A stretch of DNA of 36,691 nt from JAVZJR01 sp037447235. Its GTDB lineage: Archaea; Micrarchaeota; Micrarchaeia; Anstonellales; Bilamarchaeaceae. Shown in pieces: positions 1 to 8,851 of the stretch; the stretch's first letter is position 1; every line of letters begins with the position of its first letter. The notes under the pieces were generated by a model. It made no database searches, was not told the origin of the DNA, and saw only the letters and a program-made list of their open reading frames with translations. Where the stretch lies: assembly GCA_037447235.1 (NCBI GenBank), contig JBBIHC010000006.1, positions 1-36,691 of the forward strand, given 5' to 3'. The translations under genes and the position numbers were made by a program.

Positions 1-417
1 TCGTCAGCATTGGGCGTAACCACGCAGTACGATACAGCAAAAAGGCAGTTCGGCAACGAGCTGTTTTATAAGGAGAATGCGAAGGGCAGCGAGTTGCTTG
101 GCGACACCGGCATTTATTTCGGCAGGATAAACGTATTGGGGGACGGCACCCTAAGCGTACGGCTTGTGTACAAAAACATAGGGTATGACATCACGGAGAA
201 TGACCCTCCGACGCAGCTCGGAACAGACAATATTTATGTGAAGGTCTACCCGGGCGGAAGCCAGACGGACGGAGTTCCTATCGTGGTTTTGTCTGACCTG
301 AAACTCGCTGAGAATGGCAACTCAATTGCCATAGACGGCGTTGAATATGATGTGTCAATAGAGGTTAATCCGGACAACCAGGACAGCCTCGCAGGGATGA
401 AACTGACGCGCAAATAA
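1..417 (+). CDS. C-terminal part of an unrecognised, probably secreted protein (5' truncated)
   Basis: The reading frame is open to the first base of the window (the first codons read Ser-Ser-Ala), so only about 138 C-terminal residues are seen and the true start lies outside. The visible part alternates short hydrophobic strands with Gly/Asp/Asn turns (for example GDGTLSVRLVYKNIGYDI), which suggests a beta-sandwich or surface-type domain. No cysteines and no membrane segment are visible. It ends in a basic LTRK tail and converges on the L15e gene 30 bp away. The gap between them contains a self-complementary ccggcgccgg followed by a short T run, which could end transcription. I do not recognise the family, and extracellular location is inference from composition only. 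Confidence 0.6.
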   Translation, partial: SSALGVTTQYDTAKRQFGNELFYKENAKGSELLGDTGIYFGRINVLGDGTLSVRLVYKNIGYDITENDPPTQLGTDNIYVKVYPGGSQTDGVPIVVLSDLKLAENGNSIAIDGVEYDVSIEVNPDNQDSLAGMKLTRK

Positions 418-447
418 CCGGCGCCGGCTTTTGATTCACCTGCGATG

Positions 448-1044
448 TCAGTTTAATGCCGGCTCTTCTGCTCTTGCCTTCGCGGCAGCCTTTCCGTGTT
501 CCCTTGCCAGCTTCTTTCTCAGCATTTCCCTTCTTCTCTTCTTGTTCGGCCTTGCTGTTTTTGACGGCCTGCCTTTCTTGCCCGCGGAGGTCAAGCCGCG
601 GAATGCCTTTCCCAGGCTGCGCACCGCATCTGTTTTTATTATTGCCGGGTCGGCAAGTATCACTTCATAATAAGTATAATTCCCATCATCCCCTACCCAG
701 TAGCTGTTGAGCACCTCCATATTCCTGTGCACCCGCGCTACCCTCTGCTCTGCGATCCTCTGGTAGGAGATTCCCGGAGAAGCGTAGCGGTAATAGTTCT
801 TCGGCTTTCTCCCTCCCATCGGCTTTGGCCTTTTTCTTGAGCCTCTTTTGATCCTTGCGCGCACTATTGCATATCCTGTTTTAGCCTTGTAGCCAAGGGT
901 TCTTGCCCTGCTGATGTTTGTCGGCTTTTCCACCCTCTCTGTAGGCGGCGACTTTCGCCATTCCATAAGCCTTTGCCTGTATGCTTCTTCCCTGTTTGCG
1001 TATTCTTTCTGAAATGTTTCAGCGATATACTTGTATGCTCCCAT
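448..1044 (-). CDS. rpl15e: 50S ribosomal protein L15e
   Basis: This is the archaeal/eukaryal large-subunit protein L15e (198 aa from the chosen start), an RNA-binding protein of the 50S subunit. The N-terminus MGAYKYIAETF, the central RARTLGYKAKTGYAIVRARI stretch, the RKRPKPMGGRKPKNYY segment, the NSYWVGDDGNYTYYEVIL block and the basic C-terminal tail are all characteristic. An upstream in-frame ATG at 1056 would add MGGN. The ATG at 1044 is preferred because GGTGG lies about 5 nt before it and because L15e proteins typically begin MGAYKY. It is divergent from the ATP synthase operon across about 90 bp, with AT-rich TATA-like sequence near 1085-1096 that could serve this strand. Confidence 0.96.
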   Translation of the reverse strand: MGAYKYIAETFQKEYANREEAYRQRLMEWRKSPPTERVEKPTNISRARTLGYKAKTGYAIVRARIKRGSRKRPKPMGGRKPKNYYRYASPGISYQRIAEQRVARVHRNMEVLNSYWVGDDGNYTYYEVILADPAIIKTDAVRSLGKAFRGLTSAGKKGRPSKTARPNKKRRREMLRKKLAREHGKAAAKARAEEPALN

Positions 1045-1083
1045 ATTGCCACCCATAATTCGTGTTAGTTATGCACACAAAAA

Positions 1084-1112
1084 CATTTTTAAATTATTCT
1101 GTTTTTTATATG
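1084..1112. promoter_or_regulatory. Divergent promoter region of rpl15e and the A-ATPase operon
   Basis: The short gap between L15e (start 1044, -) and the ATPase operon (start 1136, +) holds two AT-rich TATA-like stretches. One, of tttttaaatt type, is near 1086-1096; the other, ttttttatatg, is near 1102-1112. The first is nearly palindromic and could serve either strand, leaving a leader of roughly 20 nt in each direction. Assignment of each box to a strand is inference from spacing. Confidence 0.4.
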
Positions 1113-1135
1113 CTCACTAATTGCGCGGTGTTGCT

Positions 1136-1465
1136 ATGGAAAAACATTCAGAACAGCCAGATTTAATTAAGACGATTGATGAAATAAAAGCCGTTGAGGA
1201 AAAGCACGATCGGATGATCGCCGCTGCAAAGGAAGAGGCGGAGAAGATATTGAGAAAAGCAAAAGAAAAAATCGCGGAAGAGCGAATAAAAGTGGAAGAG
1301 GAGCTGACTGCTTATAAGAATGAAAAACTGAAGAGCGAAAGCAGGGCGATTGAGGGGGAGATAGCGGAAATTCTTTCAAAGGCCAAAAGGGAAAGCGAGC
1401 AGTTGAGGAAGAAAAAAGCGGATGCGAAGAAACTGGAGAAAATATACCTCTCGCTTTTTGAATGA
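1136..1465 (+). CDS. ahaH: A-type ATP synthase subunit H (peripheral stalk)
   Basis: Subunit H pairs with subunit E to form the peripheral stalk that holds the A1 head against rotation. The 109-aa product is almost wholly a charged alpha-helical coiled coil, with Ala/Glu/Lys heptads from about residue 15 to 100 and no Gly- or Pro-rich domains, and the length is normal for the family. A TTG at 1121 extends the frame, but the ATG at 1136 has GGTG (1127-1130) 5 nt upstream and is preferred. It is the first gene of the operon H-I-K-E-C-F-A-B-D, and subunit I follows 18 nt after its stop. Assignment rests on the coiled-coil character and its position ahead of subunit I. Confidence 0.85.
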   Translation: MEKHSEQPDLIKTIDEIKAVEEKHDRMIAAAKEEAEKILRKAKEKIAEERIKVEEELTAYKNEKLKSESRAIEGEIAEILSKAKRESEQLRKKKADAKKLEKIYLSLFE

Positions 1466-1483
1466 GGCTGCGCAGGTGCTGCG

Positions 1484-3385
1484 ATGCTGAAGCCGGCTAA
1501 AATGAGGAAAATCAGGATATTTGCGCTTTCGTCCACCGCGCCGGCCATAATAAAAAAACTCCACGAGCTCGGGGCTGTTGAGATAAGAAAATTCAGGGCA
1601 GAGGGCCTGCAGGACGGAAGGCCTCTTCCGGTATTTGATGACATATCCGAGCGGCTGGCCAAGCTCCGTTCAATTGCAGCCGCGTTGAAGCTTGCCCGGC
1701 CGGAAAAAAAGCAGCCGGGCAAAAGCGTCCAGCAGCTGCTTGAAGAGGCAGACCATTTCATAAAAACGGTAGGTGAAAAGATAACCTCGCTGATGGCAAA
1801 AAAAGCAGAGGACGAGGAGGAGCTGAAAAGGCTTGAACTGAAGCTGCAGACGGTTTCAAGGCTGCTCCCGCTGGAAATTGATTTTAACAGGATGCGCACG
1901 AACACCCTCTCTTTTGTTGTTGGCGAGCTTGAGCATCACAAGGTTGATGAGCTGAAAAAACGCCTTGAAAATGTGACGGATGCATTTGAAGTGTTTGCGG
2001 TGCCGCAGAAGAACAGGCCATCCCTGCTGCTCATTGTGTATGGAAAAAACGCGCCGGTGGAAAGCGCCCTGGTCTCGCTCAATTTCTCTGCAATCGAGGT
2101 TCCGGAGGATGTCGGGATTCCTTCGGTTGCCGCGGCGCAGATAAAAGACGAAATTCAGAAGAAAAAGGACGGCATAAGGCTTATAGAGAAGAACCTGGGC
2201 GACATAGTTGCGAAAGACGGAAGCCGCATTCAATCTTTGCTCGCAGCGCTGTCTGTTGAGGCAGAGCGGGCAGAGATATTCTCAAAATTCGCGGCGTCAA
2301 GGATGGCTGTTGCGATAGAGGGCTGGGTGAAGGATGCGGATTACGCAAGGCTTTCCAAAGCGCTGAAGGAGTTTGGCGATAACGCGCTTCTTGAAGGGGC
2401 GGAAATCGGCCACGAGGACAAGGTGCCGGTGGTGCTTGACAATCCGAAGTTTGCAGGCCCATTTGAATTCGTTTCAAAAGAGTATTCGCTGCCCAATTAT
2501 TTTGAGTTTGACCCCACGCTCCTTTATGTGCTGACCCTGCCGGTTTTGTACGCGATGATAGTCGGCGATGCCCTTTACGGCCTGGCATCCGTTTTCATCT
2601 CAAAATGGCTTATGGAAAAGTTCAAGGCAAGCGAGACAATGAGAAATGTTTGCACGCTTTGGCTCTATTCCGCTTTCCCCACTATGCTATTCGGTATCAT
2701 ATTTAACGAGTGGGCGGGAATGACGCTTTCGCAGTGGGCGTCCTATCTTGCGGGCTGGGGCTTCCCTGATTTTTCCGCTGCTGCGGCATATGAGGGCTTA
2801 AGCAGGCTGCACAATTTCTCATTTTTTCTCGGCATCACGCTGCTCGCGGGCTTCCTGCACCTTGCGCTCGGCTTCGTCCTGGGCGCGGTGAAGAACTGGA
2901 ATCATCACAGAAGGCACGCATACGCAAAACTTGCCTGGCTTGGCGTTGAGGTTTCCGGCGTGGTTGCAATTTGCTCCGGCTTTCTTGGAATACTTCCAGC
3001 TTTCCTTTCAATGCCTGCGCTTGCTGTTTTCGTGATTTCCGCAATCGGCCTGTTCCTGACCGAGGGCCTTGTCGGGATTTTTGAGCTGCCCGGCCTGGGG
3101 GGGAATATTCTTTCTTACGCTCGAATCGCCGCAGTCGGCGTTGTCGGGGTCGTGCTCGCCGAGATAATAAACGAGTTTTTCCTGCCGACAGTGGCAAACG
3201 GCCTGCTTGCCATTGTTTTGTTGCCGCTGCTGCTGGTCCTTCACGGCTTAAACGCCTTCATCGCGATGTTCGAGGCACTGATACAGGGAGGCAGGCTCAA
3301 TGTGATTGAATTCAAGTCAAAGTTCGTTGACGGCGGAGGGGTTTTGTTTGCCCCGTTTGCGTTATACTCAAAATCAAAGAAATGA
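1484..3385 (+). CDS. atpI: A-type ATP synthase subunit I (membrane stator, a-subunit)
   Basis: This 633-aa protein is the membrane stator of the Ao sector and forms the two ion half-channels beside the rotor ring. The N-terminal half (about 1-330) is cytosolic and coiled-coil rich. The C-terminal half starts at about 340 (LPNYFEFDPTLLYVLTLPVLYAMIVGD) and holds about seven or eight membrane helices. The family signature GNILSYARI places the essential channel arginine at about R547. The ATG at 1484 has AGGTG at 1474-1478, 5 nt upstream. The length is normal. Subunit K follows after 14 nt. Confidence 0.96.
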   Translation: MLKPAKMRKIRIFALSSTAPAIIKKLHELGAVEIRKFRAEGLQDGRPLPVFDDISERLAKLRSIAAALKLARPEKKQPGKSVQQLLEEADHFIKTVGEKITSLMAKKAEDEEELKRLELKLQTVSRLLPLEIDFNRMRTNTLSFVVGELEHHKVDELKKRLENVTDAFEVFAVPQKNRPSLLLIVYGKNAPVESALVSLNFSAIEVPEDVGIPSVAAAQIKDEIQKKKDGIRLIEKNLGDIVAKDGSRIQSLLAALSVEAERAEIFSKFAASRMAVAIEGWVKDADYARLSKALKEFGDNALLEGAEIGHEDKVPVVLDNPKFAGPFEFVSKEYSLPNYFEFDPTLLYVLTLPVLYAMIVGDALYGLASVFISKWLMEKFKASETMRNVCTLWLYSAFPTMLFGIIFNEWAGMTLSQWASYLAGWGFPDFSAAAAYEGLSRLHNFSFFLGITLLAGFLHLALGFVLGAVKNWNHHRRHAYAKLAWLGVEVSGVVAICSGFLGILPAFLSMPALAVFVISAIGLFLTEGLVGIFELPGLGGNILSYARIAAVGVVGVVLAEIINEFFLPTVANGLLAIVLLPLLLVLHGLNAFIAMFEALIQGGRLNVIEFKSKFVDGGGVLFAPFALYSKSKK

Positions 3386-3399
3386 AATGAGGTGAATGT

Positions 3400-3651
3400 A
3401 TGGCAGAAACAGAAGTTGCAAGTTGGTTGTCTACGGGCGCTGGTACGGCGCTTGCTGCCGGACTGGCGATGGGAGTGAGCGCGCTGGCGGCTGCCTGGTC
3501 GCAGGGCACGCTGGGCTCAGCGGCAATGGGCGTTGTTGCCGAGAGGCCGGAATTTGAGAGCAAGGTCCTTATATACGTGGTATTGCCGGAACTTTTGGCT
3601 CTGTTCGGTTTCGTCATCGCATTCCTGCTGACAAGCAGTCTCGGTCATTAG
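3400..3651 (+). CDS. atpK: A-type ATP synthase subunit K (proteolipid, c-ring)
   Basis: This is an 83-aa rotor proteolipid with a single hairpin. Helix 1 spans about residues 12-34 and is rich in Gly and Ala. A polar loop with the conserved AERPE follows, and helix 2 spans about 55-79. The ion-binding carboxylate is E64 in the motif VLPELLALFG. The start ATG has AGGTGA 5 nt upstream. It lies between subunits I and E as in other archaeal operons. The residue after the glutamate is Leu rather than the Thr/Ser commonly seen in sodium-binding rings, which leans towards proton coupling (inference). One hairpin per subunit implies an unfused ring protein. Confidence 0.93.
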   Translation: MAETEVASWLSTGAGTALAAGLAMGVSALAAAWSQGTLGSAAMGVVAERPEFESKVLIYVVLPELLALFGFVIAFLLTSSLGH

Positions 3652-3673
3652 CAAGGCTCTGACCGGTGTGTCA

Positions 3674-4234
3674 ATGGGCATCAGGAAACTTGCTTCCTCT
3701 CTTATCAAAGAGGGGGAGGCAGAGGCGGCAAAAATAGTTGAGAGTGCGAAATGGCACGTCCAGAAGATGGTAGAGGAGGAGAAGGCAAAGAAGCAGGGCC
3801 AGAAGGCTTTGGTCGAGGAGGAAGTCAGGAAACTGCTTGAAGACCAGCGCCGCGAGCGGCTTGCCTGGGCCCGGCTGGAGGCAAAAAGGCTGCTGGCAGA
3901 GGGAAGGGAGGACGCGATAAAGAAATCGCTGGACGAGCTTTACGCGCTTTCGCCGTCAATACGCCACAGTGCCGCGTATTCCAAATGGCTGTCTTCGCAA
4001 GTGGAAAGCGCGCTGAAAGAAGTCGGCGAAAAAGCAGTGGTCCGGGTAGTAAAGGGTGATAAGAAGCTTCTTTCCGGCGTGAAGGCCGAAGTGGAAGAAA
4101 GCCTTGACGGGCTGGGCGGCGCCATAGTTGAAAGCGCCGACGGCAGAATGCGCGTTGACCTCAGGCTGGAAACGCTCCTGGAAAGGCGCGCCGATGAAGT
4201 CAGGAGGGCGCTGGCGACGGAGCTTTTTGGTTGA
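3674..4234 (+). CDS. atpE: A-type ATP synthase subunit E (peripheral stalk)
   Basis: Subunit E forms the peripheral stalk with H and caps the A1 head. The 186-aa product has an N-terminal charged helix (about 5-90, for example EAAKIVESAKWHVQKMVEEEKAKKQG) and a globular C-terminal domain (about 95-186) ending LRLETLLERRADEVRRALATELFG, the usual C-terminal pattern of the family. A GTG at 3668 extends the frame by two codons, but GGTG at 3665-3668 lies 5 nt before the ATG at 3674, which is therefore the better start. Subunit C begins 6 nt after the stop. Confidence 0.93.
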   Translation: MGIRKLASSLIKEGEAEAAKIVESAKWHVQKMVEEEKAKKQGQKALVEEEVRKLLEDQRRERLAWARLEAKRLLAEGREDAIKKSLDELYALSPSIRHSAAYSKWLSSQVESALKEVGEKAVVRVVKGDKKLLSGVKAEVEESLDGLGGAIVESADGRMRVDLRLETLLERRADEVRRALATELFG

Positions 4235-4240
4235 TATTTT

Positions 4241-5332
4241 ATGGAATTGCCTAAAATAAAAATCCAATCCCGCGCGCTCAGGTACGGCTATTCAAACGCC
4301 AGGGTTTGCGGGATGAGGGGGCTGCTCATAAGAGACCAGGAGCTCGAAGAGATGCTCAGGGTTAAAAGCGTTGCCGCCATGACAGAGCTTCTCCGCCGCA
4401 CATCCTACAAGCAGGACCTTGACAGCGCGGGCGGCTATTCAGGCTCTGAAGCCGTGGAAATAGCCGCTGCAAGAAACTTTTCCCGCGTCGCCAAAAAAAT
4501 ACTTTCATTCACGCCGAAGGACGACATCCCGGCGGTTTGCGCGCTGCTCAAGAAATGGGACCTGCTCAACATGAAGATGATAGTGCACGCAAAGGCGGCC
4601 GGCGTTAAGGGAGAGAGGGTAATGCCGTATCTGTTTGCCGCAGGAAGCCTGGGCGAGCGCGACCTGGAGCAGCTGGCAAGGGCGGACGGCGGCGATTTGT
4701 TTGCGACGCTGAAAAAGACGGCAATAGGAAAGGAAATGGTTTCGCTGGGCAGCACCGCGTTCAGCAGGCATATGCGCGACGTATTCAACAACGCCCTCAA
4801 AAATATGAACGCCTTTTTGCAGGTGGAGAGCATTCTTGACGCATATACCTACCTTTTTATGGACCAGGGGCTGGCTGCGGTTGGCGGGAAGGAGATTGCG
4901 GGCATAAGAAGACTGCTGAAGAAAGAGATAGACGCAAAAAACCTTATGATAATAGAGCGGCTCAAGGCAAGGCGGTTCTCAGGCGGCGAGATCGGGAAGT
5001 ACCTGATAAAAGGCGGCACCCTTGGCAGAAGGGCCATCGAGAAGCTTATTGAAGCGAAAGAGAGGCAGCAGGTCCTGGCCTTAATAAGGCAGAAGTTCAG
5101 GGGCATTGAACTGGGGGACGATTACGACCTGCCCCAGCTTGAAATCGCCTTGGAGAAAGCGCTCGCAAGGGAAAAGCACGGGATTTTCAGGAGGAGCATG
5201 CTGTCCATCGGCGTCATAATGGGCTTCCTGCTTATAAAGGAGGAAGAGATAAACAACCTGAGGAAAATCGCAAAGGCAAAGGAGGCCGGAATTCCGGAGG
5301 ACGAGGTCAGGAAAATGCTGGTGACCGTTTAG
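4241..5332 (+). CDS. atpC: A-type ATP synthase subunit C (central stalk, V-type d homologue)
   Basis: The 363-aa subunit C sits on the c-ring as a funnel and couples it to the central stalk D/F. Family features are the N-terminal RYGYSNARVCGMRGLLI, an all-helical body, the LKKWDLLNMKMIVHAKAAGV segment at about residues 104-125 and the ERQQVLALIRQKFRGIELGDDYDLPQLEIALEK region near the C-terminus. Length is normal. The ribosome binding site is weak: only ggttgat lies about 5 nt before the start. This suggests translational coupling to atpE, whose stop is 6 nt upstream. Confidence 0.94.
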   Translation: MELPKIKIQSRALRYGYSNARVCGMRGLLIRDQELEEMLRVKSVAAMTELLRRTSYKQDLDSAGGYSGSEAVEIAAARNFSRVAKKILSFTPKDDIPAVCALLKKWDLLNMKMIVHAKAAGVKGERVMPYLFAAGSLGERDLEQLARADGGDLFATLKKTAIGKEMVSLGSTAFSRHMRDVFNNALKNMNAFLQVESILDAYTYLFMDQGLAAVGGKEIAGIRRLLKKEIDAKNLMIIERLKARRFSGGEIGKYLIKGGTLGRRAIEKLIEAKERQQVLALIRQKFRGIELGDDYDLPQLEIALEKALAREKHGIFRRSMLSIGVIMGFLLIKEEEINNLRKIAKAKEAGIPEDEVRKMLVTV

Positions 5333-5344
5333 CGCAGTGGTTTT

Positions 5345-5665
5345 ATGAAAGCGAAGATCGTTGTCATAGGCGATATGATTCTTGTCGAGGGGATGCGGCT
5401 GGCCGGATTGGAAAATTGCTGGCTTGCTGCGGACGGCAATGCACAGGAGCTGATAGAGAAGGCGCTCGCAAACCAAGAATACGGCATTGTCATAGTGAAC
5501 GAATATCTGCTTAACAAGATAGACTGGAGATTGAGAAAAAAGCTTGACAGGACCGCATATCCGGTTATCGTGCCGATGCCCGACTATTCCGGCGTCAGCA
5601 CTGAAGGCGAGGAAATAAGGCAGATGATAAAAAGGGCGTTGGGTTTTGATTTGGAGAAAAAATGA
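5345..5665 (+). CDS. atpF: A-type ATP synthase subunit F (central stalk)
   Basis: Subunit F (106 aa) binds subunit D in the rotating central stalk. The N-terminal KIVVIGDMILVEGMRLAGLE is the family signature (GD, about five residues, then GxRLAG), followed by the YGIVIVNEYLL strand and the YPVIVPMPD motif expected of this small Rossmann-like fold. The start ATG is preceded by gtgg about 4 nt upstream. It lies 12 nt after subunit C and 21 nt before subunit A. Confidence 0.95.
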   Translation: MKAKIVVIGDMILVEGMRLAGLENCWLAADGNAQELIEKALANQEYGIVIVNEYLLNKIDWRLRKKLDRTAYPVIVPMPDYSGVSTEGEEIRQMIKRALGFDLEKK

Positions 5666-5686
5666 AATGTTTATCGGGGTGTTATA

Positions 5687-7453
5687 ATGGCTGACAAAAA
5701 GGAAATAACTGGAAAGATAAGGAGAATATCCGGCCCGGTGGTTGAGGCGTTTCTCCCGGGCGCAAGGCTCTACGACCTTGTGCGCGTGGGCGAGGAGGGC
5801 CTGATGGGCGAAATCATCAAGATTGTCGGCGCTACCGCGGTCATCCAGGTTTATGAAGACACCTCTGGCCTGAGGCCGGGCGAGAAGGTGGTTTCAACAG
5901 GAAAGCCGCTTTCGGTTGAGCTGGGCCCCGGGATACTCAAAAACATCTACGACGGAATTCAAAGGCCGCTGGAGCTGATTGAAAGCAGGTCCAAAGGCGT
6001 GTTCATAAAGAGGGGCATAGTCGCTGAGCCGCTTGACAGGAAGAAGAAATGGGATTTCGCGCCGAAAGTCAAAAAAGGCGCGAGGGTCAAGGTCGGCGAC
6101 ATACTCGGCACAGTAAAGGAAACAGAGGTCATAGAGCACAAGGTTCTTTCAATTTACGACGGGACTATTGAAAGCATCGAGGAGGGCAAGTTTACGCTTG
6201 ATGACGAGATTGGCTCGGTGTCTTTTGAAGGCAGGAAAATGCCGCTCACGCTTTCCCATTACTGGCCGGTGAGAAAGGCAAGGCCGGTGATAGAGAAGTT
6301 TCCGCCGGTTATCCCCCTTGTTACAGGCCAGCGCGTAATCGACACGTTTTTCCCGATAGCAAAAGGCGGCACGGCCTGCGTTCCGGGTCCGTTCGGAAGC
6401 GGAAAGACAGTGACGCAGCACAGCCTTGCCAAGTATTCAGACACGCAGGTGGTTGTTTATATCGGATGCGGCGAGCGCGGCAACGAGATGACAGAAGTCC
6501 TGAAAGAATTCCCGCACCTCATCGACCCGAACACGAAAAAGCCGCTTATGGAGCGCACGGTGCTGCTTGCAAACACTTCCAACATGCCTGTAGCCGCCCG
6601 TGAGGCGTCTGTCTACACCGGCGTGACCATGGCCGAATATTTCAGGGACATGGGATACGATGTTTCCCTTATGGCTGATTCCACGAGCAGGTGGGCAGAG
6701 GCGATGCGTGAAATCGGCGGAAGGCTGGAAGAGATGCCCGGCGAGGAGGGTTATCCGGCTTATCTGGCGAGAAAGCTTGCCGAATTCTACGAAAGGGCAG
6801 GCAGGGTCCGCTGCCTCGGAAGCGATGAGAGGTACGGCAGCGTTTCAATAATCGGCGCGGTTTCCCCGCCTGGCGGCGACATTTCCGAGCCGGTCTCCCA
6901 GAACACCCTGCGCGTGACAAAGGTTTTTCTTGCGCTTGATGCGTCGCTTGCTTACAGAAGGCATTTCCCGGCTTTCAACTGGCTCAAGAGCTATTCGCTT
7001 TACACCGAAACGCTGGAGCAGTGGTTTATGGAGAACATCTCATCAGATTTCATGAAACTCACGAAAAAGGCGATGGCGCTGCTTCAGAAAGAGGCGGAGC
7101 TGCAGGAAGTCGTCCAGCTTGTAGGCCCTGATGCGCTGCCTGAAAAGGAGCAGGCAGTCCTGATGATTACGAAGATGCTCAGGGAGGACTACCTGCAGCA
7201 GAATGCCTTCAGCGATGTTGACGCCAGATGCTCGCTGCAGAAGCAGTACAGGATGCTCAAGACGATTCTCAAGTACGAGGAGAAAACGCTGGCTGCTCTT
7301 GACCTTGGAACCCAGCTGAAAAAAATACAGGAGCTTCCGAGCAGGAAAAAAATCGGCAGGATGAAGGAGATAAGCGAGGATAAGCTTGGCGGGTTTGACG
7401 AACTCTGGAAGGAGATTGACGAGGATTTTGATACGCTCATAAAATCAAGGTGA
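5687..7453 (+). CDS. atpA: A-type ATP synthase catalytic subunit A
   Basis: This 588-aa catalytic subunit of the A1 head carries out ATP synthesis or hydrolysis. The order is an N-terminal beta barrel (about 8-75), the A-subunit-specific bulge domain (about 110-185), the nucleotide-binding domain and a helical C-terminal domain. Walker A is GPFGSGKT at 234-241, the catalytic glutamate lies in CGERGNE (E263), and the Walker B strand with SLMADSTSRWAEA is at about 327-339. No intein is present in the P-loop, although archaeal A subunits sometimes carry one there. The start has GGGGTG 5 nt upstream. The stop overlaps the region of the subunit B ribosome binding site. Confidence 0.98.
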   Translation: MADKKEITGKIRRISGPVVEAFLPGARLYDLVRVGEEGLMGEIIKIVGATAVIQVYEDTSGLRPGEKVVSTGKPLSVELGPGILKNIYDGIQRPLELIESRSKGVFIKRGIVAEPLDRKKKWDFAPKVKKGARVKVGDILGTVKETEVIEHKVLSIYDGTIESIEEGKFTLDDEIGSVSFEGRKMPLTLSHYWPVRKARPVIEKFPPVIPLVTGQRVIDTFFPIAKGGTACVPGPFGSGKTVTQHSLAKYSDTQVVVYIGCGERGNEMTEVLKEFPHLIDPNTKKPLMERTVLLANTSNMPVAAREASVYTGVTMAEYFRDMGYDVSLMADSTSRWAEAMREIGGRLEEMPGEEGYPAYLARKLAEFYERAGRVRCLGSDERYGSVSIIGAVSPPGGDISEPVSQNTLRVTKVFLALDASLAYRRHFPAFNWLKSYSLYTETLEQWFMENISSDFMKLTKKAMALLQKEAELQEVVQLVGPDALPEKEQAVLMITKMLREDYLQQNAFSDVDARCSLQKQYRMLKTILKYEEKTLAALDLGTQLKKIQELPSRKKIGRMKEISEDKLGGFDELWKEIDEDFDTLIKSR

Positions 7454-7458
7454 TGAGA

Positions 7459-8835
7459 ATGAAGGAATACAAAACCATCAATCAGATCGCAGGACCGCTT
7501 GTTTTTGTTTCCGATGTCAGCGGCGTTGCTTACAATGAAATAGTGGAGATAATGCTGCCGGATGGCGAGCGAAGGAAGGGGCAGGTGCTTGATGTCAGCG
7601 AGAATGTCGCCATCATCCAGGTCTTCGGCCAGACCACGGGCATAAACACGAAAGACACATCCGTGAGGTTTCTTGGGGAGACCATGAGGATAGGCCTCAG
7701 CACAGAAATGCTGGGAAGGGCTTTTAACGGACTTGGCGAGCCCAGGGACAAGGGGCCGAAGATAATCCCGAAGGAAAAGGTTGACATCAACGGCCTTCCG
7801 ATCAACCCGTATTCGCGCGAAACCCCATCGGAGTTCATCCAGACCGGGGTATCAACGATAGACGCGATGAACACCCTTGTCAGGGGCCAGAAGCTCCCGA
7901 TTTTCTCAGGCGCTGGCCTTCCGCACAACCAGCTTGCGGTGCAGATCGCAAGGCAGGCGAAGGTCCGCGGCAGCGGGGAAAAGTTCGCTGTTGTTTTCGC
8001 CGCAGTGGGCATCACCCACGAGGAGGCGTCTTTCTTCATCAGGGATTTTGAAAAGACAGGTGCGCTGGAAAACGCGGTGCTGTTCCTCAACCTCGCGGAC
8101 GACCCCTCAGTGGAGCGAATAATCACGCCAAGGCTTGCCCTGACAACTGCCGAGTATCTTGCCTACGAGCAGGACATGCACGTGCTTGTCATCATAACAG
8201 ACATGACAAACTACGCCGAGGCATTGCGTGAGATTTCATCAGCGAGAAACGAGGTGCCAGGCAGGCGTGGCTACCCGGGTTATATGTACACCGACCTTTC
8301 AACTATTTACGAGAGGGCCGGAAGGGTGAAGGGCGCGAAGGGAAGCGTGACGCAGCTGCCAATACTGACGATGCCGGGCGACGACAAGACCCACCCGATA
8401 CCAGACCTTACAGGCTACATTACGGAAGGGCAGATAATTCTTGGCAGGGACCTTCACAGAAAGAACATATATCCGCCGGTTGATGTCCTTCCGTCGCTCT
8501 CGCGATTGATGAACAACGGAATCGGCGCAGGCAAGACAAGGGAGGACCACAAGGGCGTTTCCGACCAGCTTTACGCAGGCTATGCCACTGGCAGGGACCT
8601 CAGGAGCCTTAGCGCGGTCGTGGGCGAGGAAGCATTAAGCGAGCTTGACAGGAGATACCTGAAGCTTGCAGATGCGTTTGAGGACAAGTTTGTCAGGCAG
8701 GGCGCATATGAGGACCGCGACATTGAAAAAACGCTCGCAATAGCCTGGGATCTTCTTGCCACGCTTCCGGAGGAAGAGCTCAAGAGGGTAAAGAAGGAGC
8801 ACATCGCAAAATACCTGCCGAAGAAGGAGGGCTAG
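7459..8835 (+). CDS. atpB: A-type ATP synthase regulatory subunit B
   Basis: This is the non-catalytic nucleotide-binding subunit that alternates with A in the hexameric head (458 aa). It starts KEYKTINQIAGPLVFV and carries the degenerate P-loop segment FSGAGLPHNQLA at about 149-160, as expected for B rather than A. GYPGYMYTDLSTIYERAGRV and LPSLSRLMNNGIGAGKTREDH are typical. GTG at 7450 and ATG at 7453 also open the frame and overlap the atpA stop. AGGTGA at 7448-7453 lies 5 nt before the ATG at 7459, so that start is chosen. Subunit D follows after 16 nt. Confidence 0.97.
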   Translation: MKEYKTINQIAGPLVFVSDVSGVAYNEIVEIMLPDGERRKGQVLDVSENVAIIQVFGQTTGINTKDTSVRFLGETMRIGLSTEMLGRAFNGLGEPRDKGPKIIPKEKVDINGLPINPYSRETPSEFIQTGVSTIDAMNTLVRGQKLPIFSGAGLPHNQLAVQIARQAKVRGSGEKFAVVFAAVGITHEEASFFIRDFEKTGALENAVLFLNLADDPSVERIITPRLALTTAEYLAYEQDMHVLVIITDMTNYAEALREISSARNEVPGRRGYPGYMYTDLSTIYERAGRVKGAKGSVTQLPILTMPGDDKTHPIPDLTGYITEGQIILGRDLHRKNIYPPVDVLPSLSRLMNNGIGAGKTREDHKGVSDQLYAGYATGRDLRSLSAVVGEEALSELDRRYLKLADAFEDKFVRQGAYEDRDIEKTLAIAWDLLATLPEEELKRVKKEHIAKYLPKKEG

Positions 8836-8851
8836 TCAAAAGGCGAGAAAA

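Noticed and set aside
5687..7453. Intein in the catalytic A subunit
   Set aside because: The P-loop region is continuous (GPFGSGKT) and the length is normal.
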